Of a stretch of DNA of 64,000 bases, positions 55,918 to 64,000 are shown piece by piece. Made by a program: the position numbers and the translations under genes. This DNA is from Noviherbaspirillum pedocola (GTDB lineage: Bacteria; Pseudomonadota; Gammaproteobacteria; Burkholderiales; Burkholderiaceae_D). The notes beneath the pieces were generated by a model. That model saw only the letters and a program-made list of their open reading frames with translations, was not told the DNA's origin and searched no databases. Each line of letters starts with the position of its first letter. The first letter of the stretch is position 1. The stretch spans positions 62,001-126,000 of the forward strand of contig NZ_JAEPBG010000009.1 of NCBI RefSeq assembly GCF_016632335.1, in the 5' to 3' direction.

Positions 55918-56655
55918 ATGCTTTCGGCCATTCCGGGCTGCAAGGGTCCGAAGCCGCATCCGACAGTGAATACATCCACCGACCATCTTCATCCTCATGC
56001 GAGCGCGACGCCCATCGCCGAACCTGCCGAGTCGGCTGGGCGCCTGATCGCCTGCCGCGACTGCGATCTGCTGCAGCAGGAAGTCAGGCTCGCGCGGCAT
56101 GCCGATGCGCATTGCGTGCGTTGCGGCGCGCGGCTGTATCGCGGCACGCGTACCGGGCTGACCACGATGCTGTCGCTGATGGCCGGCTGTGCCGTGCTGA
56201 TGGTGGTGGCCAACCTGTTTCCGATTGCACTGATTGAAGTGCAGGGCGCCTGGTCGCAGACCACGCTGGCGGGCGCTTCGCTGGCCTTGTGGCAGAACGG
56301 CCGGCCGCTCGTTGCCATTGCGGTTGGCGCAACCACCATCGCGTTGCCGGCGTTGGAAGTCGCGCTGCTGCTGTATCTGCTGATACCGCTGCGTCTGAAG
56401 CGCGTGCCGCCGGGATTGCCGATGGCATTTCGCCTGGTGCTGCTGGTGCACCCGTGGAGCATGATGGAAATCTTCCTGCTCGGCGTGCTGGTCACGCTGG
56501 TCAAGCTCGGCGACCTGGCCACCGTGGTGCCCGGCGCATCGCTCTGGGCGTTCTGCGGCTTGATCGTGCTGTTCACCATGGCCGCGTCCAGTTTCAGCGT
56601 GCGCGACTTCTGGCGCTGGGCGGATTCCGCCGGCGCCGACTGGGAGGGCGACTGA
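55918..56655 (+). CDS. PqiA-like membrane protein, first half
   Basis: A protein of about 245 residues with a Cys4 zinc-ribbon (CRDCD ... CVRCG, residues about 46-70) followed by four membrane spans. It corresponds to one of the two repeated halves of E. coli PqiA, the inner-membrane partner of the PqiB lipid-transport tunnel. Segments: GCAVLMVVANLFPIALIEVQ and LLVHPWSMMEIFLLGVLVTL. The start is uncertain; the ATG at 55918 is the first reasonable one. It overlaps the second pqiA gene by one base (TGATG). Confidence 0.87.
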   Translation: MLSAIPGCKGPKPHPTVNTSTDHLHPHASATPIAEPAESAGRLIACRDCDLLQQEVRLARHADAHCVRCGARLYRGTRTGLTTMLSLMAGCAVLMVVANLFPIALIEVQGAWSQTTLAGASLALWQNGRPLVAIAVGATTIALPALEVALLLYLLIPLRLKRVPPGLPMAFRLVLLVHPWSMMEIFLLGVLVTLVKLGDLATVVPGASLWAFCGLIVLFTMAASSFSVRDFWRWADSAGADWEGD

Positions 56656-57296
56656 TGGCTTCCGCCGCTTCCCGCGGTCTGGCTTCCTGCCATGTCTGCG
56701 GCCTCCTGAGCCACCTGCATGCGCATCATGAAGCCTCGGCCTGCCCACGCTGCCGCGCGCGCCTGCATTTGCGCAAGCCCGGCAGCATCGTGCGCACCTG
56801 GTTCCTGCTGATCCTGGCGGCGGTGCTGTACATCCCGGCCAACATGCTGCCGATCCTGGAAAGTCATTCGCTGCTGGAAAACCAGTCCAGCACCATCCTG
56901 GCCGGCATCATCCTCTTCTGGAAGGGCGGCTCCTGGTTCGTTGCCGCGCTGATTTTCATCGCCAGCATCGTGGTGCCCATGACCAAGCTGATCGCGCTGG
57001 CGCTGCTGCTGATCACGGTGCAGCGGCGCTCGCGCTGGGCGCCGCAGCAGCGTACCCAGCTTTACCGGATGGTGGACTTCATCGGGCGCTGGTCGATGCT
57101 CGATATCTTCGTGGTCGCGCTGACGGTGGCCCTGGTGCAGGTCGGCGCGCTGGCATCGATCAAGCCGGGCGCCGGATCGCTGGCCTTCGGCGCGGTGGTG
57201 ATCATCACCATGCTGGCCGCGCACACCTTCGATCCGCGCCTGATCTGGGATGCCGCCGACTATCAACAACAGGAACAAGAGGAGGAACATGGCTGA
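56655..57296 (+). CDS. PqiA-like membrane protein, second half
   Basis: A 213-residue second PqiA half: zinc-ribbon CHVCG ... CPRCR (about 12-33), then four spans with LILAAVLYIPANMLPILESH and RMVDFIGRWSMLDIFVVALT. Together with the upstream gene it rebuilds the two-repeat PqiA of enterobacteria as separate proteins. It overlaps pqiB by eight bases, and the ribosome site of pqiB (GAGGAGG) lies inside its end. Confidence 0.9.
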   Translation: MASAASRGLASCHVCGLLSHLHAHHEASACPRCRARLHLRKPGSIVRTWFLLILAAVLYIPANMLPILESHSLLENQSSTILAGIILFWKGGSWFVAALIFIASIVVPMTKLIALALLLITVQRRSRWAPQQRTQLYRMVDFIGRWSMLDIFVVALTVALVQVGALASIKPGAGSLAFGAVVIITMLAAHTFDPRLIWDAADYQQQEQEEEHG

Positions 57297-58923
57297 CGGT
57301 CTGCCGCCCGAACCCAACGACATCCCGCGCGCCGTGCCCGTGCCGAAGCGGCCCTGGGCGCTTTCCATCGTCTGGATCATTCCGCTTGTTGCGGTCGTGC
57401 TCGGCGGCTGGGTGGTAGCGCACTTCCTGCTGCAGCGCGGGCCGACCATCACCATCGAATTCCGCAATGCCGAAGGCCTCGAGGCCAACAAGACCAAGGT
57501 GCGCTACAAGGATGTCGACATCGGCACCGTGAAGGAAATCGAGCTCGCACGCGACCGCAGCCATGTGCTGGTGACTGCGGAAATGGTGCGCCAGGCCGAC
57601 GGCCTGCTGGTCGACGACACCAAGTTCTGGGTGGTGCGGCCACGGGTGACATTGAACAGCATCTCCGGCCTGGGCACGCTGCTTTCCGGCGCCTACATCG
57701 GCGTGGATGCGGGCAAGTCGGAAACCGAGAAGCGCGAGTTCAAGGGGCTGGAAAGCCCGCCGCCGATTCCTTCCGATGTGCCGGGCCGGCGCTTTGTGCT
57801 GCATGCGGAAGACATCGGTTCGCTCTACGTCGGCGCGCCGGTCTATTACCGGCGTGTGGAAGTCGGCAGCATCACCGCTTACAAGCTCGACGACGACGGC
57901 AAGGGCGTGACCCTGGAAGTGTTCGTCAATGCGCCGAACGATCGCTTCGTCACCACCAATGCGCGCTTCTGGCATGCGAGCGGCATCGATGTATCGGTCG
58001 AAGGCGCGGGCGTGAAGGTCAATACCGAATCGCTGACCTCGATCATCGTCGGCGGCATTTCCTTCCAGTCGCCTCCCGAAGCCGCGCCTGGAGAAAGTGC
58101 GCCGGCCAATGCCGAGTTCGAACTGTACTCGAACAAGACTGCCGCCTTGAAGCGCACCGGCCAGGAGGTGCATACCTATCTGCTGTACTTCAAGGAATCG
58201 CTGCGCGGCCTGACGCCGGGGGCGCAGGTCGACTTCCATGGCATACCGCTGGGCGAGGTGCGCACGGTCAGTTTTGAATACGATCGCGAAGCGAAGACCC
58301 TGCTGTTCCCGGTGCAGATCGACATTTATCCGGAGCGGCTGCGTTCGCGCTACCGGCCCGGCGCGCCGCAGATGTCGGCGATGGAGCGCGATCCGAAGGT
58401 GCTGCTAAACCGCATGGTGGCGCGCGGGCTGCGGGCGCAGCTCAAGAGCGGCAACCTGCTGACCGGCCAGCTGTATGTCGCGCTCGACTTCTTCCCCGAT
58501 GCGCCCAAGGCCACGATCGACTGGAACAAGACGCCGCCGGTGCTGCCCACCGTGTCCGGCCCGTTCGAGGACCTGCAGCAAACCATAGGCAGCATCGTCA
58601 AGCGGCTGGACAAGGTGCCGCTCGACGTCATCGGCCAGGATGCGTCGCGCGCGCTGAAGTCGCTGAACACGACACTGCAGAGCGCCAACAAGCTCGTGGC
58701 GCAGCTTGACGCGAACGTGGTGCCGGAAATGCGCGGCACGCTGCAGGAAGCGAAGAAGGCGCTGGGCAGCGCGCAGCAGACGCTGTCGTCGGACTCGCCG
58801 GTACAGGAGAATCTGCAGGGTACGCTGACCGAAGTCAGCCGGGCTGCGCGCTCGCTGCAGGAGCTGGCCGACTATCTCAGTCGGCATCCGGAAGCACTGA
58901 TACGTGGCAAGAGGGGCGAATGA
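57289..58923 (+). CDS. pqiB: PqiB, MCE-domain intermembrane lipid transport protein
   Basis: A 544-residue MlaD/MCE protein. After a cytoplasmic Pro-rich tail comes one membrane span (about 20-42, IVWIIPLVAVVLGGWVVAHF). Three MCE repeats follow: ITIEFRNAEGLEANKTKVRY, VLHAEDIGSLYVGAPVYYRR and GLTPGAQVDFHGIPLGEVRT. A long helical tail (about 440-530) should form the needle of the syringe-like tunnel across the periplasm. The ATG at 57289 follows GAGGAGG. It is coupled to pqiA upstream and overlaps pqiC by four bases. Confidence 0.94.
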   Translation: MADGLPPEPNDIPRAVPVPKRPWALSIVWIIPLVAVVLGGWVVAHFLLQRGPTITIEFRNAEGLEANKTKVRYKDVDIGTVKEIELARDRSHVLVTAEMVRQADGLLVDDTKFWVVRPRVTLNSISGLGTLLSGAYIGVDAGKSETEKREFKGLESPPPIPSDVPGRRFVLHAEDIGSLYVGAPVYYRRVEVGSITAYKLDDDGKGVTLEVFVNAPNDRFVTTNARFWHASGIDVSVEGAGVKVNTESLTSIIVGGISFQSPPEAAPGESAPANAEFELYSNKTAALKRTGQEVHTYLLYFKESLRGLTPGAQVDFHGIPLGEVRTVSFEYDREAKTLLFPVQIDIYPERLRSRYRPGAPQMSAMERDPKVLLNRMVARGLRAQLKSGNLLTGQLYVALDFFPDAPKATIDWNKTPPVLPTVSGPFEDLQQTIGSIVKRLDKVPLDVIGQDASRALKSLNTTLQSANKLVAQLDANVVPEMRGTLQEAKKALGSAQQTLSSDSPVQENLQGTLTEVSRAARSLQELADYLSRHPEALIRGKRGE

Positions 58924-59534
58924 AAGGCGTGAATGAATCGAAGGGCCGCGCGCTGCGCGCGGTCGCGGCGGCAGTTGCGGGCGTGCTGAGCGCCGCGCTC
59001 ATCGCTGGCTGCGGCACGCCGGGACCGGACCATTTCTACACACTGGCGCCGCCGGCGCTGGCGAGCGCGGCGCCAGCCGCTGCCGCGCGCTACACGGTTT
59101 CGGTGGGGCCGGTGAAGCTGCCGCAATCGGTGGATCGGCCGCAGCTGGTGCTGCGCGAGAGCGGCAGCCAGGTGAAGATTCTCGAGCAGCACCGCTGGGC
59201 CGGGCCGCTGCCGGAGGAAATCGCTCGGTCGCTTGCAGCCAGCCTGGCGCGTCAGTTGCCGGATGCGCGCATCACCACGGGCGGCAACAGTGTGCCGCGC
59301 GCCGGCGAAATGAGTGTGCGATTGGATATCGAACGCTTTGAAGCTTCGCGGGACAACGGCGTGACGGTGCAGGGCGTATGGACGCTGCGCCAGGAAGGCG
59401 TTGATCCCGTCAGCCGGCAGTTCACCGCGAGTGAGACCGCAGGCGATGGCAGCTACGACGCTATCGTGGCTGCCTACAGTCGCGCGCTGGCCGCAGTTGG
59501 CGAAGCGGTCAGCGCCGAAATCCGGAAGCGCTGA
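58920..59534 (+). CDS. pqiC: PqiC-like outer membrane lipoprotein
   Basis: A 204-residue ABC-type transport auxiliary (PqiC/YmbA) lipoprotein, with a signal ending in lipobox LIAGC at about residue 30. The mature start is CGTPGPDHFYTLAPP, where the FYTL motif is the family hallmark. VSVGPVKLPQSVDRPQLVLR and WAGPLPEEIARSLAASLARQ follow. It is thought to anchor the PqiB tunnel at the outer membrane. It ends the pqiAABC operon. Confidence 0.92.
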   Translation: MKGVNESKGRALRAVAAAVAGVLSAALIAGCGTPGPDHFYTLAPPALASAAPAAAARYTVSVGPVKLPQSVDRPQLVLRESGSQVKILEQHRWAGPLPEEIARSLAASLARQLPDARITTGGNSVPRAGEMSVRLDIERFEASRDNGVTVQGVWTLRQEGVDPVSRQFTASETAGDGSYDAIVAAYSRALAAVGEAVSAEIRKR

Positions 59535-59634
59535 GGCCGCGGTTGGCGCCGCAGATGGTGGCGCCTGGAAGGGCGCCGCCGCTGCAAGTTGCGCCGCTTC
59601 TACCTGCGCCCGCTTGCCAGCCGCGCCCGGGCGC

Positions 59635-60744
59635 TTACGTCTTCTCCGCGATGTACAGCGCTTCGTGATTGCCGGGGCCGGCGTCGCCGACGCCAAGGTC
59701 GACGACTTCGCAGACCTTGAAGCCGTTTTGCTCCAGCCGGTTCGGCCAGTGATCGATGTTCAGATAGTTCCCATTCACCGGCACCTTCTCCGGATGCAGC
59801 AGCCAGTGCAGCAAATAGTCGTGCAACAGGGTGCGGCCGCGGTCGCGTTCCGCATCCCTGGAAGATGGGCCGCTGAGCACCGTCTCGAGCGCATAGATGC
59901 GGCCACCTGCCAGCAGAGACGCATGGATTTGCTGCAGGCTCGCATCGATGTCCGGCGACCGGTGCAGCATGTCGAAGGAAAGCGCGGCCTGATAACGTCC
60001 AGCCTCGAGCTGCGGGCTCGCGGTGCCCCATCTGCTGGGCAATGGCACGGAGCGCACACCCTTTTGCATCACCTCCGGACTGTAGCTCGAGAAGGTCTGC
60101 AGGCCTTCGCCCCAGTCGATCGCGTTCGCCGTCGTTTGCACGAGCGCGCGGGCATGGTCGAGCAACTGAGTCAAGCGCTGATACGCCTTGAGCATCAGCT
60201 GATGTTGCAGCGCCAGCTCCACCGTGAGCTCGGGATGGCCGGCAATCATCATCGTATCGATCAGCGCGCGCAGGTCTCTTTCGATCATGCGCCGGGGTCG
60301 GTCCTGCACGAGCAGTTTCAGCATGTTCCCTGCGATGGCGGCGGCTTCGCGCTCATCCAGTCCGGTGCGCGTGAGCAGATCCAGCAGTTCCGGCGCGAAC
60401 CGGTTGTAGCAATGCGCATTCAGCAAGCTGGCCTGCAGGCGCAATTGCAGCGAATCGACGTAGCGCTCTTCGAGCGCAGGGATACTGCTCCGCGCGCTCT
60501 TCACGATGGCGTCATGAGTGGGCAACAGCGTGTGCGCCTGGGCTGGAGCATGCAACAGCGGCACTGCTGATGTGGCTGCACTTCGGCCCGCGCTGTCGGG
60601 CGCCGGGGAGCCGCCCTGCTGCAAGCCGTGCATCTGACGAGTATGGACGCGCGGTATGGCGGAAACGCCGGGAGCATGGTGCCGAGCGCCGTGCTGGCCG
60701 AGGTGCCGACGTTGGGTCGCAGTGCTGTTGATGACTTTATGCAT
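59635..60744 (-). CDS. Methyltransferase-like protein with effector-like N terminus
   Basis: A 369-residue protein starting MHKVINSTATQ after a good ribosome site (GAGAGGAGA). Residues 1-75 are rich in His, Gln, Ser, Ala and Pro with no hydrophobic signal, like a type III secretion leader. A helical middle (about 85-200) resembles O-methyltransferase dimerisation regions. The C terminus carries ALSFDMLHRSPDIDASLQQI, LLAGGRIYALETVL, LLHWLLHPEKVPVNGNYLNI and LGVGDAGPGNHEALYIAEK, the order expected for the second half of a class I SAM-dependent fold. The usual glycine motif I (DxGxG) is not obvious: IDWGEGLQTFSSYSPEVMQK is the best candidate. I do not recognise a named family. Confidence 0.6.
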   Translation of the reverse strand: MHKVINSTATQRRHLGQHGARHHAPGVSAIPRVHTRQMHGLQQGGSPAPDSAGRSAATSAVPLLHAPAQAHTLLPTHDAIVKSARSSIPALEERYVDSLQLRLQASLLNAHCYNRFAPELLDLLTRTGLDEREAAAIAGNMLKLLVQDRPRRMIERDLRALIDTMMIAGHPELTVELALQHQLMLKAYQRLTQLLDHARALVQTTANAIDWGEGLQTFSSYSPEVMQKGVRSVPLPSRWGTASPQLEAGRYQAALSFDMLHRSPDIDASLQQIHASLLAGGRIYALETVLSGPSSRDAERDRGRTLLHDYLLHWLLHPEKVPVNGNYLNIDHWPNRLEQNGFKVCEVVDLGVGDAGPGNHEALYIAEKT

Positions 60745-61026
60745 GGTTCTCCTCTCTGATGGATGCTGCGCATGGGCCCATGGGTAGGCTGCGGGCCGCG
60801 TGGTCCTGATGCCGCTTGCCGGGAAAGAGACTCTGCAAAGGTGACTTCGGCTCGCGACGCCAGAATGGCCAGGCCAGGTGCGCGGCATTTCGGTGCGCGC
60901 CTGGCTGGGCCGTCACCATGCTGGTGCATGGGAATCAGGGATTGCTGACGTGCATCATGGAAGCGCTTGAGCTAGCGCAGGTCCGCGCCGGTAAGGAGCG
61001 CGGCGCGCATGGGCAGGCAGGAGAGG
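60745..61026. other. Gene-free leader between ppc and the methyltransferase-like gene
   Basis: About 280 bases in which no gene, promoter match or repeat was recognised. It should hold the promoter of the methyltransferase-like gene. Confidence 0.35.
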
Positions 61027-61068
61027 CAAGCGCCGCATGCCAATCGTGGCATCAGCATGCGGCGCTTG
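61027..61068 (-). terminator. Terminator-like hairpin after ppc
   Basis: CAAGCGCCGCATGC (61027-61040) pairs perfectly with GCATGCGGCGCTTG (61055-61068). The 14-base loop can pair further (TGCCA/TGGCA). It lies 12 bases past the ppc stop. Confidence 0.65.
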
Positions 61069-61080
61069 TCGTAGGCGGTC

Positions 61081-63942
61081 TCAGCCGGTATTGCGCAGGC
61101 CGGCCGCGATGCCGTTGATCGAAAGATGGATGCCGCGATGCACGCGGCCGTCCTGCGTCAAACCACTGACGCCGGCGGCGCGGTTGCGCTTCAACAGTTC
61201 CACCTGCAGGTGATTCAACGGATCGAGGTAGGCGAAGCGGTTCTTGATCGAACGCGCCAGGAGCGGATTGCCTTCGAGCCTTTCCTTCGCGCCGGTGATC
61301 TGCGCAAAACAGGCCGCGCACTGCCGATGCTCTTCCTCGATGCGACGGAAGATCGCGTTGCGCAGCTTGCGGTCGGCCACCAGCTCGGCATAGCGCGAGG
61401 CCAGCGCGAGATCGGTCTTGGCCAGCACCATGTCCATGTTCGATAGCAGCGTGGCGAAGAACGGCCATTCGCGAACCATCGCGCGCAGCGTCGCCAGGCG
61501 CGTCGAACGGCCGCGCTTGCCGCTGTCGAGCCAGGCGGCGATGGCGCTGCCGAAGCCGTACCAGCCCGGCAGCAGCAGCCGGCACTGGCCCCAGGAAAAT
61601 CCCCAGGGAATGGCGCGCAAGTCCTCGATGCGGCGCGACGCCTTGCGCGAGGCCGGGCGCGAGCCGATGTTCAGTTCCGCGATTTCGGCGATCGGCGTGG
61701 CAGCGAAGAAGTAGTCGGTAAAGCCGGGCGTCTCGTAGACCAGGTTGCGGTAGGCGTGATAGGCCAGCTCGGAGAGTTCATCCATCACGCTCTCGTATTC
61801 CGCCAGGCGCGCGGCCCGGCCGGCATCGGCATTGTGCGGCGTGAGGCTGGCTTCCAGCGTGGCTGAGACCAGCAGTTCCAGGTTGCGTCGGCCGATTTCC
61901 GGATTCGAGAATTTGGATGCGATGATCTCGCCTTGCTCGGTCAGGCGAATCTGGCCATTCACCGTGCCTTCAGGCTGCGCCAGGATCGCTTCATAGCTCG
62001 GTCCGCCGCCACGGCCGACGGTGCCGCCGCGGCCGTGGAACAGGCGCAGCGTTACGCCGGCGCGGCGGAAGACATCGACCAGGCGGTTTTCCGCCTTGTA
62101 CAGTTCCCAGTTCGAGGTCAGGAAGCCGCCATCCTTGTTCGAATCCGAGTAGCCGAGCATGACTTCCTGCAGCTCGCCCTGGCGCGTGATCAGCGCACGC
62201 ACCATCGGAATGGCCATCAGGCTTTCCATGATGCCGGCGGCGCGTCGCAGATCCGGGATGGTTTCGAACAGCGGGATCACCATCAGATCCATATCGTTCT
62301 CGGGCGCGGCTCCTGCTGCCCCGGTCCAGCGGGTGCGCAGCAGGCCGGTTTCCTTCTGCAGCAGCAGCACTTCAAGCAGATCGGATACGGTCTCGGTGTG
62401 CGAAATGATGTAGTTGCGAATCGCGCGCGAACCATAGCGTTCGCGGATCGCTCGCGCCGTACGCAGGATCTCGAGCTCGGATTCGGTTTCCTCGGAATAG
62501 CCGACGTAGGGCGAGTACAGCAGGCGCGGGCGCGACAATTCATCGAGCAGCAACGCCACGCGCGCGTCTTCGTCGAGTTCGGCATAGCGCGGCTCGACCT
62601 GGGCGCGGGCGAAAAGTTCGGACAGCACCCGTTCATGCACATCCGAGCTTTGGCGCATGTCCAGCGTGGCCAGATGAAAGCCGAAGATCTCGGAGGCGCG
62701 CAGCAGCGACGCTAGCCGCGGCTTGACCATCGCGCCGCCATGATGGCTGTTCAGCGACTCGACCAGCACTTGCAGATCGGTGGTGAATTCAGCGGCATTG
62801 CGATAGGGCTGCGCCGGGCCGACTTCGCGGCGCAACACATTGCTGGCGCCGAGATCGCGTGCCGTTGCTGCAAGGCGTGCATACATGCCGATCAGCGCGC
62901 GGCGATAGGGTTCGTCATTGCGGTGCGGCGAAGTGTCGGGCGAGGCATCGGCCAGCGCCTGCAGTTCCGGGCTGACGCCGACGAGCAGCGTCGAGGCGGA
63001 CAATTCCGCGCCGAGCGCATGCACTTCCTGCAGATAGAAATCGAAGATCGTGGTCGATTGCCGCGTCATCGCATGCTGCATCGTCGTCGCGTTCACATTC
63101 GGATTGCCATCGCGGTCGCCGCCGATCCAGCTGCCCATTTGCAGGAAGGGCGGCAGCTTGGGCGGCGTCGCGTTCTTGCGGTTGCGGTGCGGGTATTGCG
63201 CGGCGATTTCGCATTCGACATCGTCGTACAGCGCCGGCAATTCGCGCAGGAAGGTGATGCGGTAGTAGGACAGTGCGTTCTCGATTTCATCGGCCACCGT
63301 CAGCTTGGTGTAGCGCAGCATGCGGGTCTGCCACAGTGAGGCTACTTGCGCATGCAGCAGCTCGAGATTGCGCGCGCGTTCGCGCGGCGTCAGCGGCAAA
63401 TCGCGCTCGGCCAAGAGGCGCGCGATTTCATGCTCGGCGTCGAGGATGCTCTTGCGCTGCACCTCGGTCGGATGCGCCGTCAGCACCGGCGACACCAGTG
63501 CGCCATCGAAGAATTGCCGGATCGCGTCGCCGGAAACGCCGGCATCGTCAAGCCGGGACAGCGCGAACGCCACGCTGCCGCGCTGCGGCGCGGAGCCGGC
63601 CAGAAGGTGTGCGCGGCGACGGCGGTTGTGATGCTGGTCTTCGGCGATATTGGCCAGGTGCGAGAAATACGAGAAGGCGCGGACCACGGAAATCGTCTGT
63701 TCCCGGGTCAGCTTCTTGAGCATGCGATTGAGTTCGGAGCCTGCCGCGGAATCGGCTTCGCGGCGAAAGCGCACCGCGGTCTGGCGTATGGTTTCCACGA
63801 CTTCGTACACCGACTCGCCTTCCTGGCTGCGCAGCACGTCGCCGAGCAGGCGGCCGAGCAGACGGATGTCTTCTTTGAGCGGTAAGTCTTTGTCAGTGAT
63901 TGCGGATGCGGTGGACGCGGGTTTTTTTGCCTGTGCTGCCAT
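61081..63942 (-). CDS. ppc: Phosphoenolpyruvate carboxylase
   Basis: Ppc adds bicarbonate to phosphoenolpyruvate to give oxaloacetate, refilling the citric acid cycle. The 953-residue length is in the usual range. Key elements: the catalytic His in [51 protein letters not shown], the mobile loop [20 protein letters not shown] and the C-terminal AGLRNTG. The start at 63942 (MAAQAKKP) is chosen over a TTG eight codons upstream. The gene is complete; its promoter region reaches the window edge. hemC, a frequent divergent neighbour, would lie beyond the edge (inference). Confidence 0.96.
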   Translation of the reverse strand: MAAQAKKPASTASAITDKDLPLKEDIRLLGRLLGDVLRSQEGESVYEVVETIRQTAVRFRREADSAAGSELNRMLKKLTREQTISVVRAFSYFSHLANIAEDQHHNRRRRAHLLAGSAPQRGSVAFALSRLDDAGVSGDAIRQFFDGALVSPVLTAHPTEVQRKSILDAEHEIARLLAERDLPLTPRERARNLELLHAQVASLWQTRMLRYTKLTVADEIENALSYYRITFLRELPALYDDVECEIAAQYPHRNRKNATPPKLPPFLQMGSWIGGDRDGNPNVNATTMQHAMTRQSTTIFDFYLQEVHALGAELSASTLLVGVSPELQALADASPDTSPHRNDEPYRRALIGMYARLAATARDLGASNVLRREVGPAQPYRNAAEFTTDLQVLVESLNSHHGGAMVKPRLASLLRASEIFGFHLATLDMRQSSDVHERVLSELFARAQVEPRYAELDEDARVALLLDELSRPRLLYSPYVGYSEETESELEILRTARAIRERYGSRAIRNYIISHTETVSDLLEVLLLQKETGLLRTRWTGAAGAAPENDMDLMVIPLFETIPDLRRAAGIMESLMAIPMVRALITRQGELQEVMLGYSDSNKDGGFLTSNWELYKAENRLVDVFRRAGVTLRLFHGRGGTVGRGGGPSYEAILAQPEGTVNGQIRLTEQGEIIASKFSNPEIGRRNLELLVSATLEASLTPHNADAGRAARLAEYESVMDELSELAYHAYRNLVYETPGFTDYFFAATPIAEIAELNIGSRPASRKASRRIEDLRAIPWGFSWGQCRLLLPGWYGFGSAIAAWLDSGKRGRSTRLATLRAMVREWPFFATLLSNMDMVLAKTDLALASRYAELVADRKLRNAIFRRIEEEHRQCAACFAQITGAKERLEGNPLLARSIKNRFAYLDPLNHLQVELLKRNRAAGVSGLTQDGRVHRGIHLSINGIAAGLRNTG

Positions 63943-64000
63943 GATGCGGATCTGCGCTCCATTCAAAAGGGAAGGTCACCGTAGGGTGCGGCGGGGGCTT

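Noticed and set aside
63943-63966. TTG start adding eight residues to Ppc
   Set aside because: Family proteins begin near the ATG at 63942, and no better ribosome site supports the TTG.

Overview
The window is high-GC (roughly 60 to 65 percent), gene-dense bacterial chromosome. It looks like a betaproteobacterium of the order Burkholderiales, probably Oxalobacteraceae (inference). Support comes from the gene content: EarP with an Arg32-type elongation factor P, a thrC-moeA-moaD-moaE-clpB neighbourhood, DUF3460, an argH-algZ-algR string and a UgpAECQ importer. No phage, plasmid, insertion sequence or CRISPR array is visible. Most of the window is core chromosome, with a few accessory-looking genes.

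Layout. 1-2.6 kb: the end of thrC, molybdenum cofactor genes moeA, moaD and moaE, and the fluoride channel gene crcB. 2.8-5.4 kb: clpB behind a heat-shock-type promoter. 5.44-6.04 kb: a gene-free stretch with three similarly built clusters of DnaA-box-like sites and one IHF-like site, the most unusual non-coding signal here. 6.0-8.0 kb (minus): panC, scpA and a DUF3460 gene. 8.1-12.8 kb: a BamE/OmlA-type lipoprotein, a GNAT acetyltransferase, metG and gltX. 13-14.6 kb: a PAS hybrid histidine kinase. 14.6-15.7 kb: five tRNA genes (Ala-GGC, Glu-TTC, Ala-GGC, Glu-TTC, Glu-TTC) with a repeat-rich spacer. 15.9-18.6 kb: a lipid-kinase-like protein, a metallophosphoesterase and a DUF808 membrane protein. 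18.9-22.5 kb: ugpA-ugpE-ugpC-ugpQ without ugpB. 22.7-25.9 kb: an EEP-family phosphodiesterase, a haem-oxygenase-like iron enzyme and recX. 26.4-27.9 kb: an ankyrin-repeat protein with an effector-like N terminus. 28-34.5 kb: an amidase, a Pro/Tyr-rich secreted protein, two DUF2382 stress proteins and a diguanylate cyclase. 34.6-39 kb: metNIQ, earP and efp. 39-44.1 kb: an M48 peptidase with a DUF898 protein, a curA-type reductase, a bactofilin and purU. 44.3-47.7 kb: an esterase, mog, darP and pmbA. 47.8-52.2 kb (minus): livK-livH-livM-livG-livF. 52.5-55.8 kb: argH and, divergently, algZ-algR. 55.9-59.5 kb: a pqiAABC-type lipid-transport operon. 59.6-64 kb (minus): a methyltransferase-like protein and ppc.

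How the genes work together. Molybdenum cofactor assembly is split between moeA-moaD-moaE at the left and mog at 45 kb. EarP and EF-P form a modification pair. Three ABC importers (Ugp, Met, Liv) cover glycerophosphodiesters, methionine and branched-chain amino acids. The Pqi operon encodes an envelope lipid-transport apparatus. Two related families of palindromic intergenic elements, with cores GTAGGTTGGGC and GTAGGGTGGGC, are scattered through the window, mostly where converging genes meet.
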